In this document: piece after piece, positions 1-13,198 of the stretch
How positions within the stretch are numbered: the stretch's first letter is position 1
Layout of the letters: each line of letters begins with the position of its first letter
NCBI RefSeq assembly: GCF_910596095.1
Contig: NC_056539.1
Location: 10,605,501 to 10,669,500, forward strand
Length of the DNA: 64,000 bases
Source: Thunnus maccoyii
Taxonomy: Eukaryota > Chordata > Actinopteri > Scombriformes > Scombridae
Direction of reading: 5' to 3'
The notes under the pieces: generated by a model
Seen by the model: only the letters and a program-made list of their open reading frames with translations
Database searches by the model: none
Told to the model about the DNA's origin: nothing
Program-made: the position numbers and the translations under genes

Positions 1-502
1 CTTATTTCCCAACCCTAACTTCTGGTAAACTATATACATTTAGAAACATGACCAGATACTTAGAAATCCAATAACATAATGAAGTCAACATTTCCAAAAC
101 CGTAAATAATGCTGTTCTTGATGTCTTGGATGCTTCTTGTCATGACAATCGGACATTTCTGTTCTGCTCTTTCTTCTTCTGTTCAACCCAATCTGCTGTA
201 GCAAAAGCAGATGCCCACAACACACATGCCTGACTGAAACGTCAATGCAAAAATCAGACACATAGTTAATGATCATTTGGTCAAATCTGCCCTTAATACT
301 CAAATCAGGCACTCTGATTTTACGCACGACTACATTTTACAGGCAAGATGGGACCTGACACTCACAATTAGGTGACAGGGAACTCATAATACTGAGCAGA
401 CACCAGCGTGACCTGCTGTGAATTGCCTGTATCAGAGTGCTGTGCTTCATCTTGCTTGATTCTGTCTTGGACACAGTAGAGTTTAGACCCTGGAGGGAGG
501 AA

Positions 503-508
503 TTTAAT
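503..508 (-). terminator. Candidate chaf1a poly(A) signal (ATTAAA)
   Basis: On the minus strand ATTAAA lies about 80 nt past the chaf1a stop codon. It is the nearest hexamer seen. Its use would give a very short 3' UTR, so a signal further left or outside the window is also possible. Confidence 0.3.
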
Positions 509-589
509 GAAGGAAAGATGGGCGTTGGGGTAGAGGCAGGTGCAGGGTTCCCTAGATGACCAGAGACAGGGTGAGGGCCTGTCCTGTCC

Positions 590-3500
590 TCAGGCAGTGG
601 CAAGTGTAGGAGCGGCGCTGGCCACTGGGAGAGCAGCTTCATCAGAGGGGGTGACTTCCATCAGGCCATCTCCCTCACTGGTTGAGCCTACAGAGTAAAT
701 GTTGCAGAAGGTTTCATTTAAATTATGAAAATAACAATTCAGCATTTTAAAACTAGATTGCAGTGTTCCCCTAACCCCCTGCCCCAAAACCACAAATTGT
801 AATGGTTTACATATATTTGTGTATGGATCAAACAAGTCGGATCCAAAGTGTCAATTAGCAAACTTGATATTTTTTAAACTTTGTACAGAGTAAGGCTGGT
901 CGTTTCCTCTCACTTCCAGTCTTTATACTGAGCTAAAGCTGCGGCTAGGTCCTTCATGCAAAGACATGAGTGGTTTTTATCTTTCTCATTTAAAGGCTGA
1001 ACATGTTTCTCTGGGCTACACTTAAGTCAGACTCTCATTTGTGGATGACTCCTCAGAATCTACAGCACACCTAATGAAATTGCCTCTTTCACAATTCATC
1101 AGTGTGTACTCTGGAAAGGTAGTAAGACAGAGAGTCTCCCATTGCTAGATGTAGTCAGTTTGTGGGTTCACGTCTCTGTGCATAAATCAGCATGTTTTGG
1201 TTCAGGCATGAGCTCCCTCCATTTATCCTCCCAAAATACAATTAAAAGATTCACAACCTAATTAAAAAAATAATTGAAGCCGACAGAGGGGTGAGCATAA
1301 AGGTGAAACTGAACTGAAACCAGAAGAACTTAACTTGGTCTGTGTTTCATTGTGGATACTTGATAAAAAAAGGAGATGAAACTAAAAGCATCACTACCTC
1401 ATTAGAACATAAGTGAGAAAATAGTGAGAGAAAGCGAAGGAGAGAGAGAGGTGCGAGCATAAGAGGAAAACTGAACTGAAACTGAAACACATTACTCGGT
1501 CTGTATTTCATTGTGGTTACTGAATTTAATTAAAGAAAAAAAAAAAGAAAAAAAAAAAAGCCAGTGCCTCTGAGACCAGAACAGCAAAGCTAGAACTGCT
1601 AGTCAGAAAATGCCTTTAGGTGAAGATGCAGGGGTCCTTTGGACATGTCCGTGTTTGTTTTGTATAACATTTCTGGGTTATTTTCCTTCTCTGTTTCAAG
1701 ATCAACCATCAGCTTGCTTGAGGGCTGTACTACGCATTGATATTTGAGAGGTGTTTGCGTTGGCTCTTCTGCAACCTATTAGGGCCATAATATCTGACTC
1801 CATCACAGAACTGGTCTAAGTGCCAGTAATTTCTGAAATCTTTTTCACATACATATATGATACAAAACTTTAAGTGGTCTGAATCTGGGAGTTATGATTA
1901 AAAACTGAGAGCTTTTTATTCCTCCTTCATAACTCACCATTCGGTGCAGAGATGATGATACAATCTTCCTCATCGTCATCCTCAGTGTCAGCTTGAAAAC
2001 CGTCTGCCTCCATTGCTTCCGTCTGGCAAAGGCAGAGATGTTAGGACCATTTGATACAGTAATAAGCTACACTTTACTTGTGAAAAGCAGATTTTCATGA
2101 GATGATAATCTGGACCAAAAAGGGATGCTAACTTTAATACAAAATTAACTAAAATGTCACACTGAAGTGGGTGAAAATCTGTTTTTCTACCTGCTCAGGG
2201 TCAGCACATCTCTTCATGAACTTGGTGATTGACATGCTGCCTGTGCTCTTCCTTTTGTTGGAGGATGAAGATGTGGTGGAGGAGGTCTGAGGTGTAGTAG
2301 GAGAGTTTCCCTGAGAGCCTGTGGCTGCCTGGGGTTCTTCACGGGACTCTTCTCGAGCTCCTGTGGTGAGGTAGGTCCACTGGCAGGGCACTGGAAGAGC
2401 CTCCAGGCCAAAACGGGACAGAGTGTCTGTATGCACGTACCAGCAGCAGCGTCTGTAAGTCGAACGCTTCTCATAAACAGCGTTTTTCTTGATGAGGCGC
2501 TTCAGCTGTATTCTGATGAAAGGAGGAAGTAAAAAAGTCATTTAAATTGAAGTCAAAAGATTCATAAGAATAAGATGTGCAGTGGCTGTACATCTGTACA
2601 ATGTATCCGAGTGGCCAAACAGATGTTTTGACGTTATTTAACATGTGACTAGCAGGGTCCATATATAGACTTTAACTGATTCAACCCAGGTCGAGCTCAT
2701 CGTGTCCACACCAAATTATTTACAATATAAAACTCCCAGATCGATCATTTGAATATAGTGATGTAGTTGGTAAATATAATTACAATAGTAGTTATTTGTG
2801 AAGCACTATATCACATATTTACAAATAAACTGTTATCACCAAATAAGTTTTACCTGGTGGGAATGTTGTCTGCGGGGCTCTGAGGGCTGGACAGTTCAGG
2901 AGGTGATGAAGAGGAGGAGGTCTGCTGACGACAAAACTCCTGAAACTCAGTGATGATCACTTTGCTGCTGTTGAGATTGCCGTGCAGCAGAGGCAGCAGC
3001 TGAGCGAGTACTGTGAGCGAAAAGAGCATTAAAGAGTTGTTAAAGTGACGCGTCATTAACTCATGAATAAGCCAAAAAAAAGGCCTTTTAAAATGGTAAC
3101 TTGAAACTTAAATGAATACCTTACAGGGAATAAAAATGTATTTATTAAGAGTTCATCTAATTCCACTATAAAAAAAAGTTTTTATTTTGTATACTAGTGA
3201 ACTTCCCTCCCCAAAGTTTCCTTCCAATTTCCTGTTACTATCAAATCTAACACCTTAAAGTAGACATACCTATAGAAAGGTGGACCAATTAAAATAACAT
3301 TAATATGGTAGCAAGCATTAATGATAACAGTAACAATAACTAACAGTATACCTAGAAAAAAAGGAAAAACACACAAACACAAGAAATTAACAGTTACTAT
3401 TGACATTTCTAGCAGCTGATGACAAAGCCACCAAAACAATTAATCAGTTTAGTTTTTCTGAGTTTCCCTCCACTTGATAAAGGGAATAGAACCAGGTCAT

Positions 3501-6500
3501 CATACTTTGGTGTAGCACCACCTTTACGCTTCCAAAATAAGGTAGTAAATGCATGACCTCACTCAATTTTAGCACACAATATACATAATATGTTGACAAA
3601 ACACTTTCAATTGCTAGCACCATCAGGCTGAACAGGGATGCACAATAACAAATAACACAAAAACAAACTAGCCAACCATTTCAAGCTGCTGACAATTTGA
3701 TTCAACAAACTTGCCACGTGGTCAAAATACAAAGGGAATATGTCAGATAAAAAGTTGCAACTGGCACTGTAAGGTTTTGTCCGCTGATAAGGGCAACTCA
3801 AGCCAACAGAGCCAGAAAAAACAGAAAACTGCAGACAAAGTCAGTCACCCACAGCCCAATGGCTGAGAAGCCCGCTTCGTTTGCAAGGACCCAGATAGAT
3901 CATCACCAAAGGGCGGCTGCTCACCAGCTTTCATCCATGTATACAAGTGAATCACGTGACACACACACACGCTTACATTGTTCTTCTCTTTGTGACAGCT
4001 CCTTTGGGCTGGGGGTGGTGTCTGGCTTCGGTAAAGGCTCCACCAGACACACAGCGTAGGGCTGGAAGAGCTCAGAGCCAGGTCCTTCTCCCTCCCAGAC
4101 GCAGCCCCTCACCACTGGCTCCAGCACCTTCATCTTCTTCTTTGTGGACATCAGCTCATCCCACTCCCTTGCTTTCAGCTTCTGTTGCATTTTCTGCTTC
4201 TCCGCATCGCCACCATCCTGGGAGGTTACATGTGCGTTAACAGTGGTGCAAACAGGAAGCAGAAACATTGTCCGAGTATTTTGAAACAAGAAGAGAAAAT
4301 CCAAACAACTATTGTCTAGCAGGAGATAAATCAACGTTTGTATTGCAGCTCCCTTCATACCCATTCTTCCAGTGCCCCTTCATCATCCGAAAGGTAGCCA
4401 TGAGGAACAAAGAAGCCGTCGTCATCGTCATTGTCATCTTCACCTCCTTCCTCCTCATCCTCCTGAAAATGATAAACAGTTCAAAGTCTTTTAAAAAGTA
4501 AAATTGTCTCCTTGTTCATACTACATTCCTGCTTTGAAGACGCAAGATTAACATAACCGTGTACGTTGTTGCTTTCTACAGTTCAAGAAACTAAAGCTGA
4601 TTTACTGTCAAGCTCTCAATACATTCACAAAAAGACACTAACAATATTTTATAGGTTTTGATTATTCTGATTGTAATTCATTTTTTTCAAGTTACATTAA
4701 TTGCTGCATGTAGATGTGAGCAGAGAAGGTGTTGTTTGAAATTTAGAGATTTTGGAGTCAGCAGCCAAACAACAACCTTTAATGCAAGGACCAACAAAAT
4801 TCTCACTATACTTAAAATATCCATGTTTACTGAGTTGGATTTCATGACAACATGACCTCATACACTTGCAACTGCTCTGCCAGTTTCAAGGCTCTACAAG
4901 TTGATTGTTATGGTGTATTGAAAGAAATGGAAACCAGTGGCTGCCCGAGACTTGGGAAATCCATCAAATGTATGCTTTGGTTAGCAATAATGCTAATTAC
5001 ATTCAGTTTGTAGGAACATACTCATACATTTGCAGGTACATTAAGCTATTGTACTGGGAGCTGGTGTAGATACTTCATAAAAAAGAGAACAAATAAAGGA
5101 ATATTAAATATAAAATATTTTCACCCTCCAGTGAAACTCACCCCTTCACTATGTGAGAGGGACTCTCCTGGTTCCTCTTCCTCCCATTCCTCATCACTGT
5201 CCACCTCGTAGTCCAACACATCCTGTGGTGACAGAGCACAGCTGTTAGTGTCACAGTTACTCAAATAAAACCGTCTGGGATAAAATGCAAATAAATATCA
5301 AAGCTAGAAGATTATCGAAAGAGATATGCCAGTATTATCAATTTCAATATCCATTTTAAAAAAAGCATGCCATGCTTATTACTATTGGGACATCGTATTT
5401 CTGGGGTGACAAACTGAACAAACTGATAAAATAAAATCAGTTTACCTTGTCTTGTCTGAGGGGGCAGCGCGGTGAGATGTGTGAACTCTTCTTACTCCAG
5501 GTGCCCCAGTACGCTGGACGGTAGTTCTCATGAAATTGCAACAGCTTCATGGATCCGTATCGTTTACGGTCTGGCACGCCATCTGGTTTGGGCCTGTCCA
5601 CTGCTATACACTCCCTGAGAAAAAACAGCACATGTGGAGAGACAGAATGGTTAACGGTAACCCCACAGGGAAATCAATCTAAAATCTACACAAATCATCA
5701 AATAACTGCTAAAAATACTAATTTTATTTATTGTGGTTTATCTCACTTAAGTCCAGATGGAAGGCTGATGGGACATTTACGAAGGGCTTTTTTTTGCCAA
5801 TATTCAATTGCTGATAATATTTGTTTGAAAACGTAAAAGTAAAACAGACTCACTGGTCACTTTATTAGGTAGACCTGTACAATCTAATGCAATATAATAC
5901 AACAGCTCTGCCATGCTGTGAATTCTACTTTTATGACACTTATGACCGTCAAAAAGGTGATAATTGTACTTTGTATCCGGTGTTGCTGTTGTACTAGACT
6001 GTGTTATATTGAAAAGGTGATTCTAATTTTTGTCCATCCCATTTACATAGCCTAAATGAAGGGGGCAAAATATTAGAAAAACTTTTCAATACCATTCAGT
6101 CCTTCAATGAATCCCTAAATACACTTCTTCTAGCAGAGCTTTGAAGCTATGAGGAAGCGATGTCGGAGTAGTGTTTGAGTGTTTGGAACACACAGATGAA
6201 AACAGTGAAGAGATGGATTATAATGCAGGAGGGGTTTAAGAAGTTTCTACAGATGTTTAGATATTTTTTTTGGCTGGGTTGCCATTGAAATCCATTGTTT
6301 ACAGCAGTGAATTCAAACTGGCTACAGCTGTCTTCTTCATGAAGGAGCAAGATGCAAACTTTTCAGAGTCAGCCTTCATGCCTACAGGGGTCAGTATTGA
6401 ATCATCAAGAGACAGATTCAACTGAGATTTCATTTAAAGAGAAGTAATGTTATTACCCAATATTAAGTTCCAACAGGTTAATATAATGTGGCAGGCAATG

Positions 6501-9500
6501 AAATGCATTAGAGAACAACATTTAAATTGCTGTTCCCAATTGTTCTTGCGGAGGATTTTTCAAAGGTCTGACCCTTATTAGGTCTGTCATCGATGCAGGT
6601 CCCTTGACATGGGCAACCATGCTGGAGGCAGGGTAGGCAAACTAGGAAAAACACTATTACTAGTCTCACCTGAGCAAGTCTGTCTGTCTGGGTTGAGTGG
6701 GGCCTGACCAACGGGGTTTTCGTCCGATCCATTCCTTTAGTCCACTCAGGTTATCACCAGGGTTCCGCAGGTACTGGTCTAGTTCCTCTAGAACAGAGTC
6801 CTCACACTGAACCCGGCACAGTGGTGCCAGAGCCATGTTTTCTTTTATCTCGAATGGAGCAAACTTCCCACATGCAGCTGCAAGTGTCTGAAACCGCAAC
6901 AAAAGCAAAGAAGTTGCAGTTATGATAAAACTGTTAACTCAATACTTCATTGTGTAATTGATCTTTGACACCTGCCTAAATCAAAATGATTTCTGTTATA
7001 AAGTGAGAGATCAACCAACCTTTGGGGCCTGTTGGATCTTGGGTTTCTGTAAAAACCTTGTGATTTCTCCTTTCTCAGCTTTGAAGCGCTATAAACAGAC
7101 AGACATTGGTTAACAGGTTATCTGGTATAATAATCCACTGCAAACTTGAAGCATGTATCTAGCGCCCACCAACACCTTTCAACATAAACTCACATCTTTC
7201 TCTTCTTTCAACCGTTTCTCCTCTTCCTTCATTCGCTTCTCCTCTTCCTTCTTCCGTTTCTCTTCAAGCTTAGCCCTGAAGCGAGTTTAAAGCACAACAT
7301 TCAGAAAACAAATTCACCAAAATAAATATTATCACATTTTAACCAACACTGACTTGTGGGACTCAAAACATGTCAGTAGGATACGTCAAGACTTTAGAAT
7401 CATAGAAATCTTGCGTGACTCACTCTAGCTTTGATTTCCGTAGCTCCTCCTTTGCTTTTAACCTCTCTGCCTTTTCCTTCTCCTCCTTCTCTTTTTTCTC
7501 TCGTCTCTCTCGTTCATCTTTTTCCTTTTTCTCACGTTTTTCCCTTTCTCGATCCTCCTTTAGTTTGCGAGCCTCTTCTTTCTTTTTCTCTTTTGCAGCT
7601 TTAGCCTCTTCCTTCTGTCGTTCCTTCTCCTGTCGCAGCCGAAGCCTCTCCTCTTGTTCTTGTAAACTCTACAATAACAAAAATTCATCATCAGTTTTCC
7701 CTTTAAATGGTGGTTTTAATAAATGATCAATTGTGTAAGAAATATGACAAAACAGGTTATGTTTTAAAGCTATGCAATGAATGATTTATGAATCAGCAAG
7801 GGAGTCTGAGACAGACTTCAACCCCAGCTTGTAGTGTATACATCAAATGTCTCACCTTTAATGAGCGTCTTTTCATCTTTTTCTGATCTGCTGGTATCTT
7901 GGGGGTTTTCTTTGGCTCCTATACAGAAAAAACAAACAAAAAAAACAACTCTAATGACTGACCGAATGATTTGATACAATGTCTTCCAGTCTAAAGAAAG
8001 TCATTACCTTATATTTAAATGAAACTTGTCTTTTCAATTTATTGACATCACTTTTTTAATTACTTAATTTCTGCACTCATTGTGCGATTTTAACTGGGTA
8101 AAATATTGCTGTAAAATTGAAATTGTTATATTTAGGAGTGGAATTTGATTAGTCCAATACTGATGTTATTGTGCATAAATATCTACAACACATCTAAAAA
8201 CATTACAGACATCCTCAAAACACTGTGACACTATCAATAGAGATATTTGATTGTCCTCAATATTGTCCAACTCTCATGTGATAAAAATAAAAACTAAATT
8301 ATTTATTGAATTTTATGCTCAGGAAAATATCAAGTAAAATATACTATAGGGTTAACATGTCACAAAAGTCTATTAAATCACTGACAGGAAGCAAATGCTA
8401 ATCAAAATCTCTGAAATCTGAGTGTGAAACAACAAACAGCTTATTGTTTAAATCATTTCATCATACAGTGTATTACCATGCTGTGCATTGAAATACATTT
8501 TTGTATGATTTTTGAGATACATTAGCATATAATTTCTTAGGAAATAATATTGTGATAGACATTTTGTATTACAGGATTGAACAAAAAGCAAAAAATGGGA
8601 GCTGCACATACTGTAGGCGTAGTAGTGGGTGTAGGGTCATCAGTGTTGGACTTCTCTGGTGAGCTTTCAGACATGGAGCTGACTGATGAAGCTGACAGCA
8701 TGGACCTGTTTCCCAGACTGGAAACATTTCCTGACTCATTCTGCTCCTCTGGCTCACTGTCAGAATCCTGCGTTGTGTCAAGCTGAGAGACAGATGTTGT
8801 CTCATTCCCATCTTTTTCCTTTTCTTCCTCTTCCTCGTCCTCATCCTCGTCTCCTTCATCATTATTGACTTCTATGCAGTCTAAAGTGTGTGTTTTAGGA
8901 GTGTGATCGACATTACTGGATTTCCCAGGAGAGGTGGTTTTGTCTTTGCTTTGATGCTTGTCTTTTGTTGGGCGGCAGGGAGAGTCAGGAGCTGGTAAAA
9001 CAAGGCACTTTACAGGAGATGACGTGTTTTCGTCAGTAAGATCTATAACCATGTTCTCATCTGAGCCTGCAGGACGCCTGCGGCTGAGGAAGCCATCAAG
9101 GGGCCCGCGACCATTAACCAAGGGTGGTCCGTTGCACACAGGGGGTGGAGAGGACTCGTCGTTATTCTCCCTGTCTAAGACTCCTTGTTCAGGGCAGGAA
9201 TGTTCACAGGGGCGTTTAGGCGGCTGGTTCTCTTTAGGTTCAGGGTTCAGGCGCTTGAATGGGAGACGAGCTGCATGCAGAACACAAAATACTAAGTCAC
9301 CATCAATGGCTATTGTGTTGCATCTGTCCATGTGCAACAGGTGATAGGGCTATTGCAAAGTTGTTCATAAAAATGCTATTCAACAGCAACAAAAATTCAC
9401 TAAGGTTACAACAAATTAAATAAATAGAAGTCATTTATAATTGTTCATTAATGTGTTTATGTAAAGTAATGTCAGTGACAACAAAAGTTTAAGTTTAATG

Positions 9501-11384
9501 CACTCAGATCTCATAACTATAGAGGGAAACTACAACCATCTTGTTGGCAGCTTATGTGAACTTGTGTAATTCTTATGTGTATTAGTTGGGTTGGCTGTTC
9601 CACACATGTGCATGTACTACTATGTCAATATAACACCAAACACATTGAGGATATGATTAAAAATACACAATAGTGGTAATAATTAAGCGAACATAATGAA
9701 TATGTAAAGGTGGAGTAATCATTAAAGGGTGCTGAAGATGTAAGGTATGGTTATGGCCAGTATTAAAATGATCAACCCTCTAAAATAGATTATCATCAAT
9801 ATTATCTGACAATTTCCGACTCTTAGATACAGATAGATAATCTTTCAATTTTGTCAAAAATTCTTGAAAAATAAAAATAAAAGTTTATATTTACCTTGTA
9901 CAAGTTTCTTGTTGGCATTGTTGTTTGACTTACAAGCCATACCTGCAAAGAACAGAAACATCATCAGAAAGTAGTACTTCACGCAAAACTGTGCTTCAAA
10001 ATATTCAAGTTTGGAATAATGAACTTGCTCAGAAATTGGTCACAGAAAAATCAATCATTGACAGTTTTGACAACTGTGGAACTGACACCTGTTGTGGTAA
10101 CAGTTGAAGCTTTTGGTAGCAGATGAAAGGGCAGTGCTGACTTAAAGTGACAGCCACTGCAAATCAACCTTTCAGTATATAACTCATTTGACTTACTATG
10201 TTGGAAATCATAAAACCTAGGTGAACAACAAACATCTAAAGAAATAAAAACTCGGCTTTCGCCCTAGTGTGGCAACGTAGCATTAGTTTAGTACTGTAAT
10301 AACCACACGACCGTGTAGCTCCTGAACTGTAGGCCTTCCTAAAATACGAAACGCATAAGTATTAATGTAAAACTCTGTCAAATGACAAATACGTTCTCAG
10401 TATCAATCTTCATGTGCTGCATTAATGACACATTAGTTTCCAACGTTGGTGTGCTGCCGCTGCAATATTGTAATAAACGTCACGTTAATGGTTGTGTTTG
10501 GTTTGCTCTCCCGCCAACCGGTATATCAGACGGTGCAGCAGGCCCGGCCGAGTCCGCAGTGGGCACGCACCTTTGGGCTGACAGGCGAGGGTTGCCTGCC
10601 CGACCACAACACTGAAAACTTAACAAACCACGGGAAAATGATGCACATACTACAGCCACAAGAGGCTCGGATGTGTGAGAGAGCGAAGACAACTGAGCAG
10701 CTCTGGAGGTTCACCTATGAGAACAGCTTTCATGCTAATGTTTAACCAATTCACGGACGCTAATCATAGTAGCAGCTCTGCTAAGCACCCCGGAGAGCTA
10801 TGAGCTAGCACATCAATTGTAGTGCAAGCCACTAGGTTTAAGATTTTTAACGCAATGGTAAGGGTCTCCTGAATGTGAAAATAACTGCTAACGTTACTAA
10901 TAGGTTGAGACCCAACTTTAACATGACGATATTGTTTGTCATGGGACGTTTAGCTACGTTTTCACATGATACTAATATGATTACATTAGCAACTGCACCC
11001 AGGCAGTAGCCAAGTTAGCTGTATACAACTGGTAGCTGCCATGTTTGAAACGTTAGCGGCAGAGTTTTGTATTAAGTTAGCGGTTATATCAGTTAACATT
11101 TGGCTCGTAACGATGACAACAGCGAACGTTAACGGTCTGTGGTCAGGGGAAACCGGGGTTGTTAGCGTCAGATTTAACTTTACTGTCACTCCGTTTGACG
11201 TCGTTTTATGTTCGCTTTATAAGTATACCATACTCCGTCTACATAACAATAATAATAATAAACACTTTGGTAAGTTGGTAGGACTATGTGCCAGCCTGCT
11301 AGACGTGGCATTAGCATTACCTCTTCTGCGGGGAGTCGATGCTGCCAAATGTCCGTCCACGGATGGGTTTTCCGCCGCCAGCAT
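590..11384 (-). CDS. chaf1a: Chromatin assembly factor 1 subunit A (p150), complete, 16 coding exons, 900 aa
   Basis: Large subunit of CAF-1, the nuclear chaperone that loads H3-H4 onto newly replicated DNA through PCNA. Coding exons in transcript order: 11321-11384, 9895-9942, 8612-9270, 7856-7918, 7424-7668, 7194-7275, 7020-7088, 6670-6887, 5446-5614, 5142-5222, 4361-4462, 3977-4217, 2854-3010, 2191-2512, 1938-2022, 590-687. They sum to 2703 nt in one open frame. Seen: an N-terminal PCNA-binding-like segment with ARLPFKRL (about residues 33-46); a SUMO-interacting-type VIDLT (112-116); an acidic stretch near 160-180; the highly charged Lys/Glu/Arg KER helix (279-400), followed by a second PIP-like ITRFLQKP; GKFAPFEIKE; the acidic ED domain (540-600); and a C-terminal region with LLPLLHGN and VYEKR, matching the winged-helix part. 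Human CHAF1A is slightly longer. The start ATG lies in a short exon whose frame joins exon 2. The exon 7 donor (GTTGGT) is weak. No PxVxL HP1-binding motif is visible. Identification is secure. Confidence 0.96.
1291..1525. repeat. Imperfect direct repeat pair with ISRE-like GAAACTGAAAC
   Basis: In the last chaf1a intron, a segment of about 74 bp at 1291-1364 recurs at 1451-1525. The shared order is GAGCATAA, GAAAACTGAACTGAAAC-type runs, GGTCTGT, then TTTCATTGTGG. The second copy carries a perfect GAAANNGAAAC at 1478-1488. The two copies are separated by an AG-rich spacer. This is either a local duplication or two copies of a dispersed element. Confidence 0.6.
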
Positions 11385-11627
11385 CCCAACCACTAACCCG
11401 GGGCCCCGCTAGTTAGCAATATTCTCCGGTGAACCGACTTCAAAACAACGGGGCAGATCGTGTAAACACCCGAGAATGCCCGCGATTATGAATCGAATCT
11501 AGACTTGTTGTTCAAACGACATGTATTTCCAATTTATTTCACATAAACCATAGCGCATTAACTTTCCGCATCTCCCACATACTCCCTTGGTTTACCCCGC
11601 TGCCTGCCTCGCGCTCCTCAGTCGGAA

Positions 11628-11636
11628 TTGGCGGGA
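11628..11636. promoter_or_regulatory. E2F-like site upstream of chaf1a
   Basis: TTGGCGGGA matches the E2F consensus and lies about 245 bp upstream of the chaf1a ATG. S-phase expression of CAF-1 makes E2F control plausible. This is a motif match only. Confidence 0.4.
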
Positions 11637-11666
11637 GTGTGTCACGTCCATCAATAACCGTCGCTG

Positions 11667-11671
11667 ATTGG
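11667..11671 (-). promoter_or_regulatory. CCAAT box upstream of chaf1a
   Basis: ATTGG on the plus strand reads CCAAT in the chaf1a direction, about 285 bp upstream of its ATG and next to the E2F-like site. A second ATTGG lies at 11986-11990. Together they suggest an NF-Y-type TATA-less promoter. Confidence 0.4.
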
Positions 11672-12456
11672 TCAGAGCCAAGCTACTATCAATGGTGGAG
11701 GCGCTTGTTTTGTACAACTGCGTTGCACGTTTGCACCGCCTTTCATTGTCATAAAGTGCTTTGAAATATCCTTAGCGGACGTTGAATTACAAATATTACG
11801 TGACATTGAATTTTTTAATCAGAAAGACGATATTTCTTGAGCTCATTTCATACAGTTGCGTAATATACTCTTTTTTTAATAAACAATACTATCAACCCCG
11901 ACCCGGAACACCCTGTGCTCTAAACCAAACAACGACAGATGTACGTCAACGGGCACGCCTTCTCGCTGATGTTTTGGGCTTTCTGATTGGCCGCGGAGTT
12001 TGACTTTCTGGAGTCAGGGTTGCCATGTTGTGGGATAGTGCAATAAAAGGAAAGAGTCGGAGTGAAGTTTGACGATGCCGGTTCCTCGTGCATGATTCTT
12101 CACTCAACTACAGTTATCATTAGTTGGGCATAGTACACGACATTCCCAAGACGTTCATATATTGTTAATTCAAATATTGCTTTACACATTTTGAGAGACA
12201 AAAGTATATTTTGTTACTAATTCTCACCACCCACGCTTTTGTGGATAAATGAAGTTGTCAAATGTTGAAAATAAAAATCCTAGATAAATTCTTACAAAAA
12301 GAAAAGGGTTGCAATTGTGTGCTCCAATATGATAAGGGACTGTCCTAAACTGTTTACAGAATGAGCATGTTTATATTCATGGGTGGGATCCCGGGATCCG
12401 AAGTAAGAACGGTGTCATGTTGGAGTCACGCGTTTCCCGTTTACCGCTCACATGAA

Positions 12457-12473
12457 TCCTGGGACTTGTAGTT
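12457..12473 (-). promoter_or_regulatory. ZNF143/THAP11 (SBS)-type promoter motif
   Basis: Read on the minus strand, the site is AACTACAAGTCCCAGGA, close to the known ACTACAATTCCCAGG-type motif bound by ZNF143/THAP11 at many vertebrate promoters. It lies just before the presumed scamp4 noncoding first exon, where such sites normally sit. Confidence 0.5.
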
Positions 12474-13198
12474 CTTAAGGCGCCCGAGCGTGTTGAATAC
12501 AAACGGTTTGGAACTACAGAGTGCAACGGTGCAGCGCAGCCGCAGTATGCTTGATGGGGTCGAAAAAGCGCATCCTGAATGATTCCCGGACCCCTGTGGT
12601 TGTCGACGGAAACGTGAAGAGATAAACGGTCTCCCGGTAATGTTTCTGTGTCTTTATGATGTTTTACGGTGACTCGGTTTGCTTTAAACAGTCTTTTCGC
12701 TCCTCGTCAACTGCCAGCCAGTTAGTCAAATGAATCAACAGCGGTAGATAGAGACACTACAGCTCATCTCTGCTGGACGACCCAGCTCTCTAACAACACT
12801 CTTTAGCTGCTACCTACTGTATAATACCACACATAACGTTAACATGTGATGACATCGAAAAGTGGTATAGTTAAAAAGAAATATAATGAATTTAATATCT
12901 TTGTATAAGGTAACTTGTTTGATCGAAATTGAGAATGTGCAGCCAAAACAAGCCACGAGTAACGCAACTTCAACTGGTTGAAAGTTAAGCATTAGCTTTG
13001 TAAATTGTTAACACTCTCGTTCTAGCCATATGCCATTTCAAAACAAGCTATGCATAATTATGTAATGCACAGTAAAAGATTTGAAAGAAAAAGGTGTTCC
13101 TGACCGGAATGGTGTCAATGTGAGTGTTTACTGCTGCCTAACTGCTGATTTCCATTTCTCTAGATTTGTATTTTCCAGGAAAGAGTGCAGACTTCACA

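Larger units (their letters stand above)
11385..13198. promoter_or_regulatory. Divergent chaf1a/scamp4 promoter region and 5' UTRs
   Basis: The two start codons point away from each other across 1.8 kb. The region has CpG-containing stretches, an E2F-like site and CCAAT boxes on the chaf1a side, and a ZNF143-like site on the scamp4 side. No coding exon was seen. A likely noncoding first exon of scamp4 ends at 12636 (CCCG followed by GTAATG). The second exon then starts after TTTTCCAG (13179) or CTCTAG (13164). Confidence 0.55.

Noticed and set aside
7415..7726. 103-aa serine/phenylalanine-rich frame on the plus strand
   Set aside because: Antisense shadow of the Lys/Glu/Arg-rich KER exon of chaf1a.
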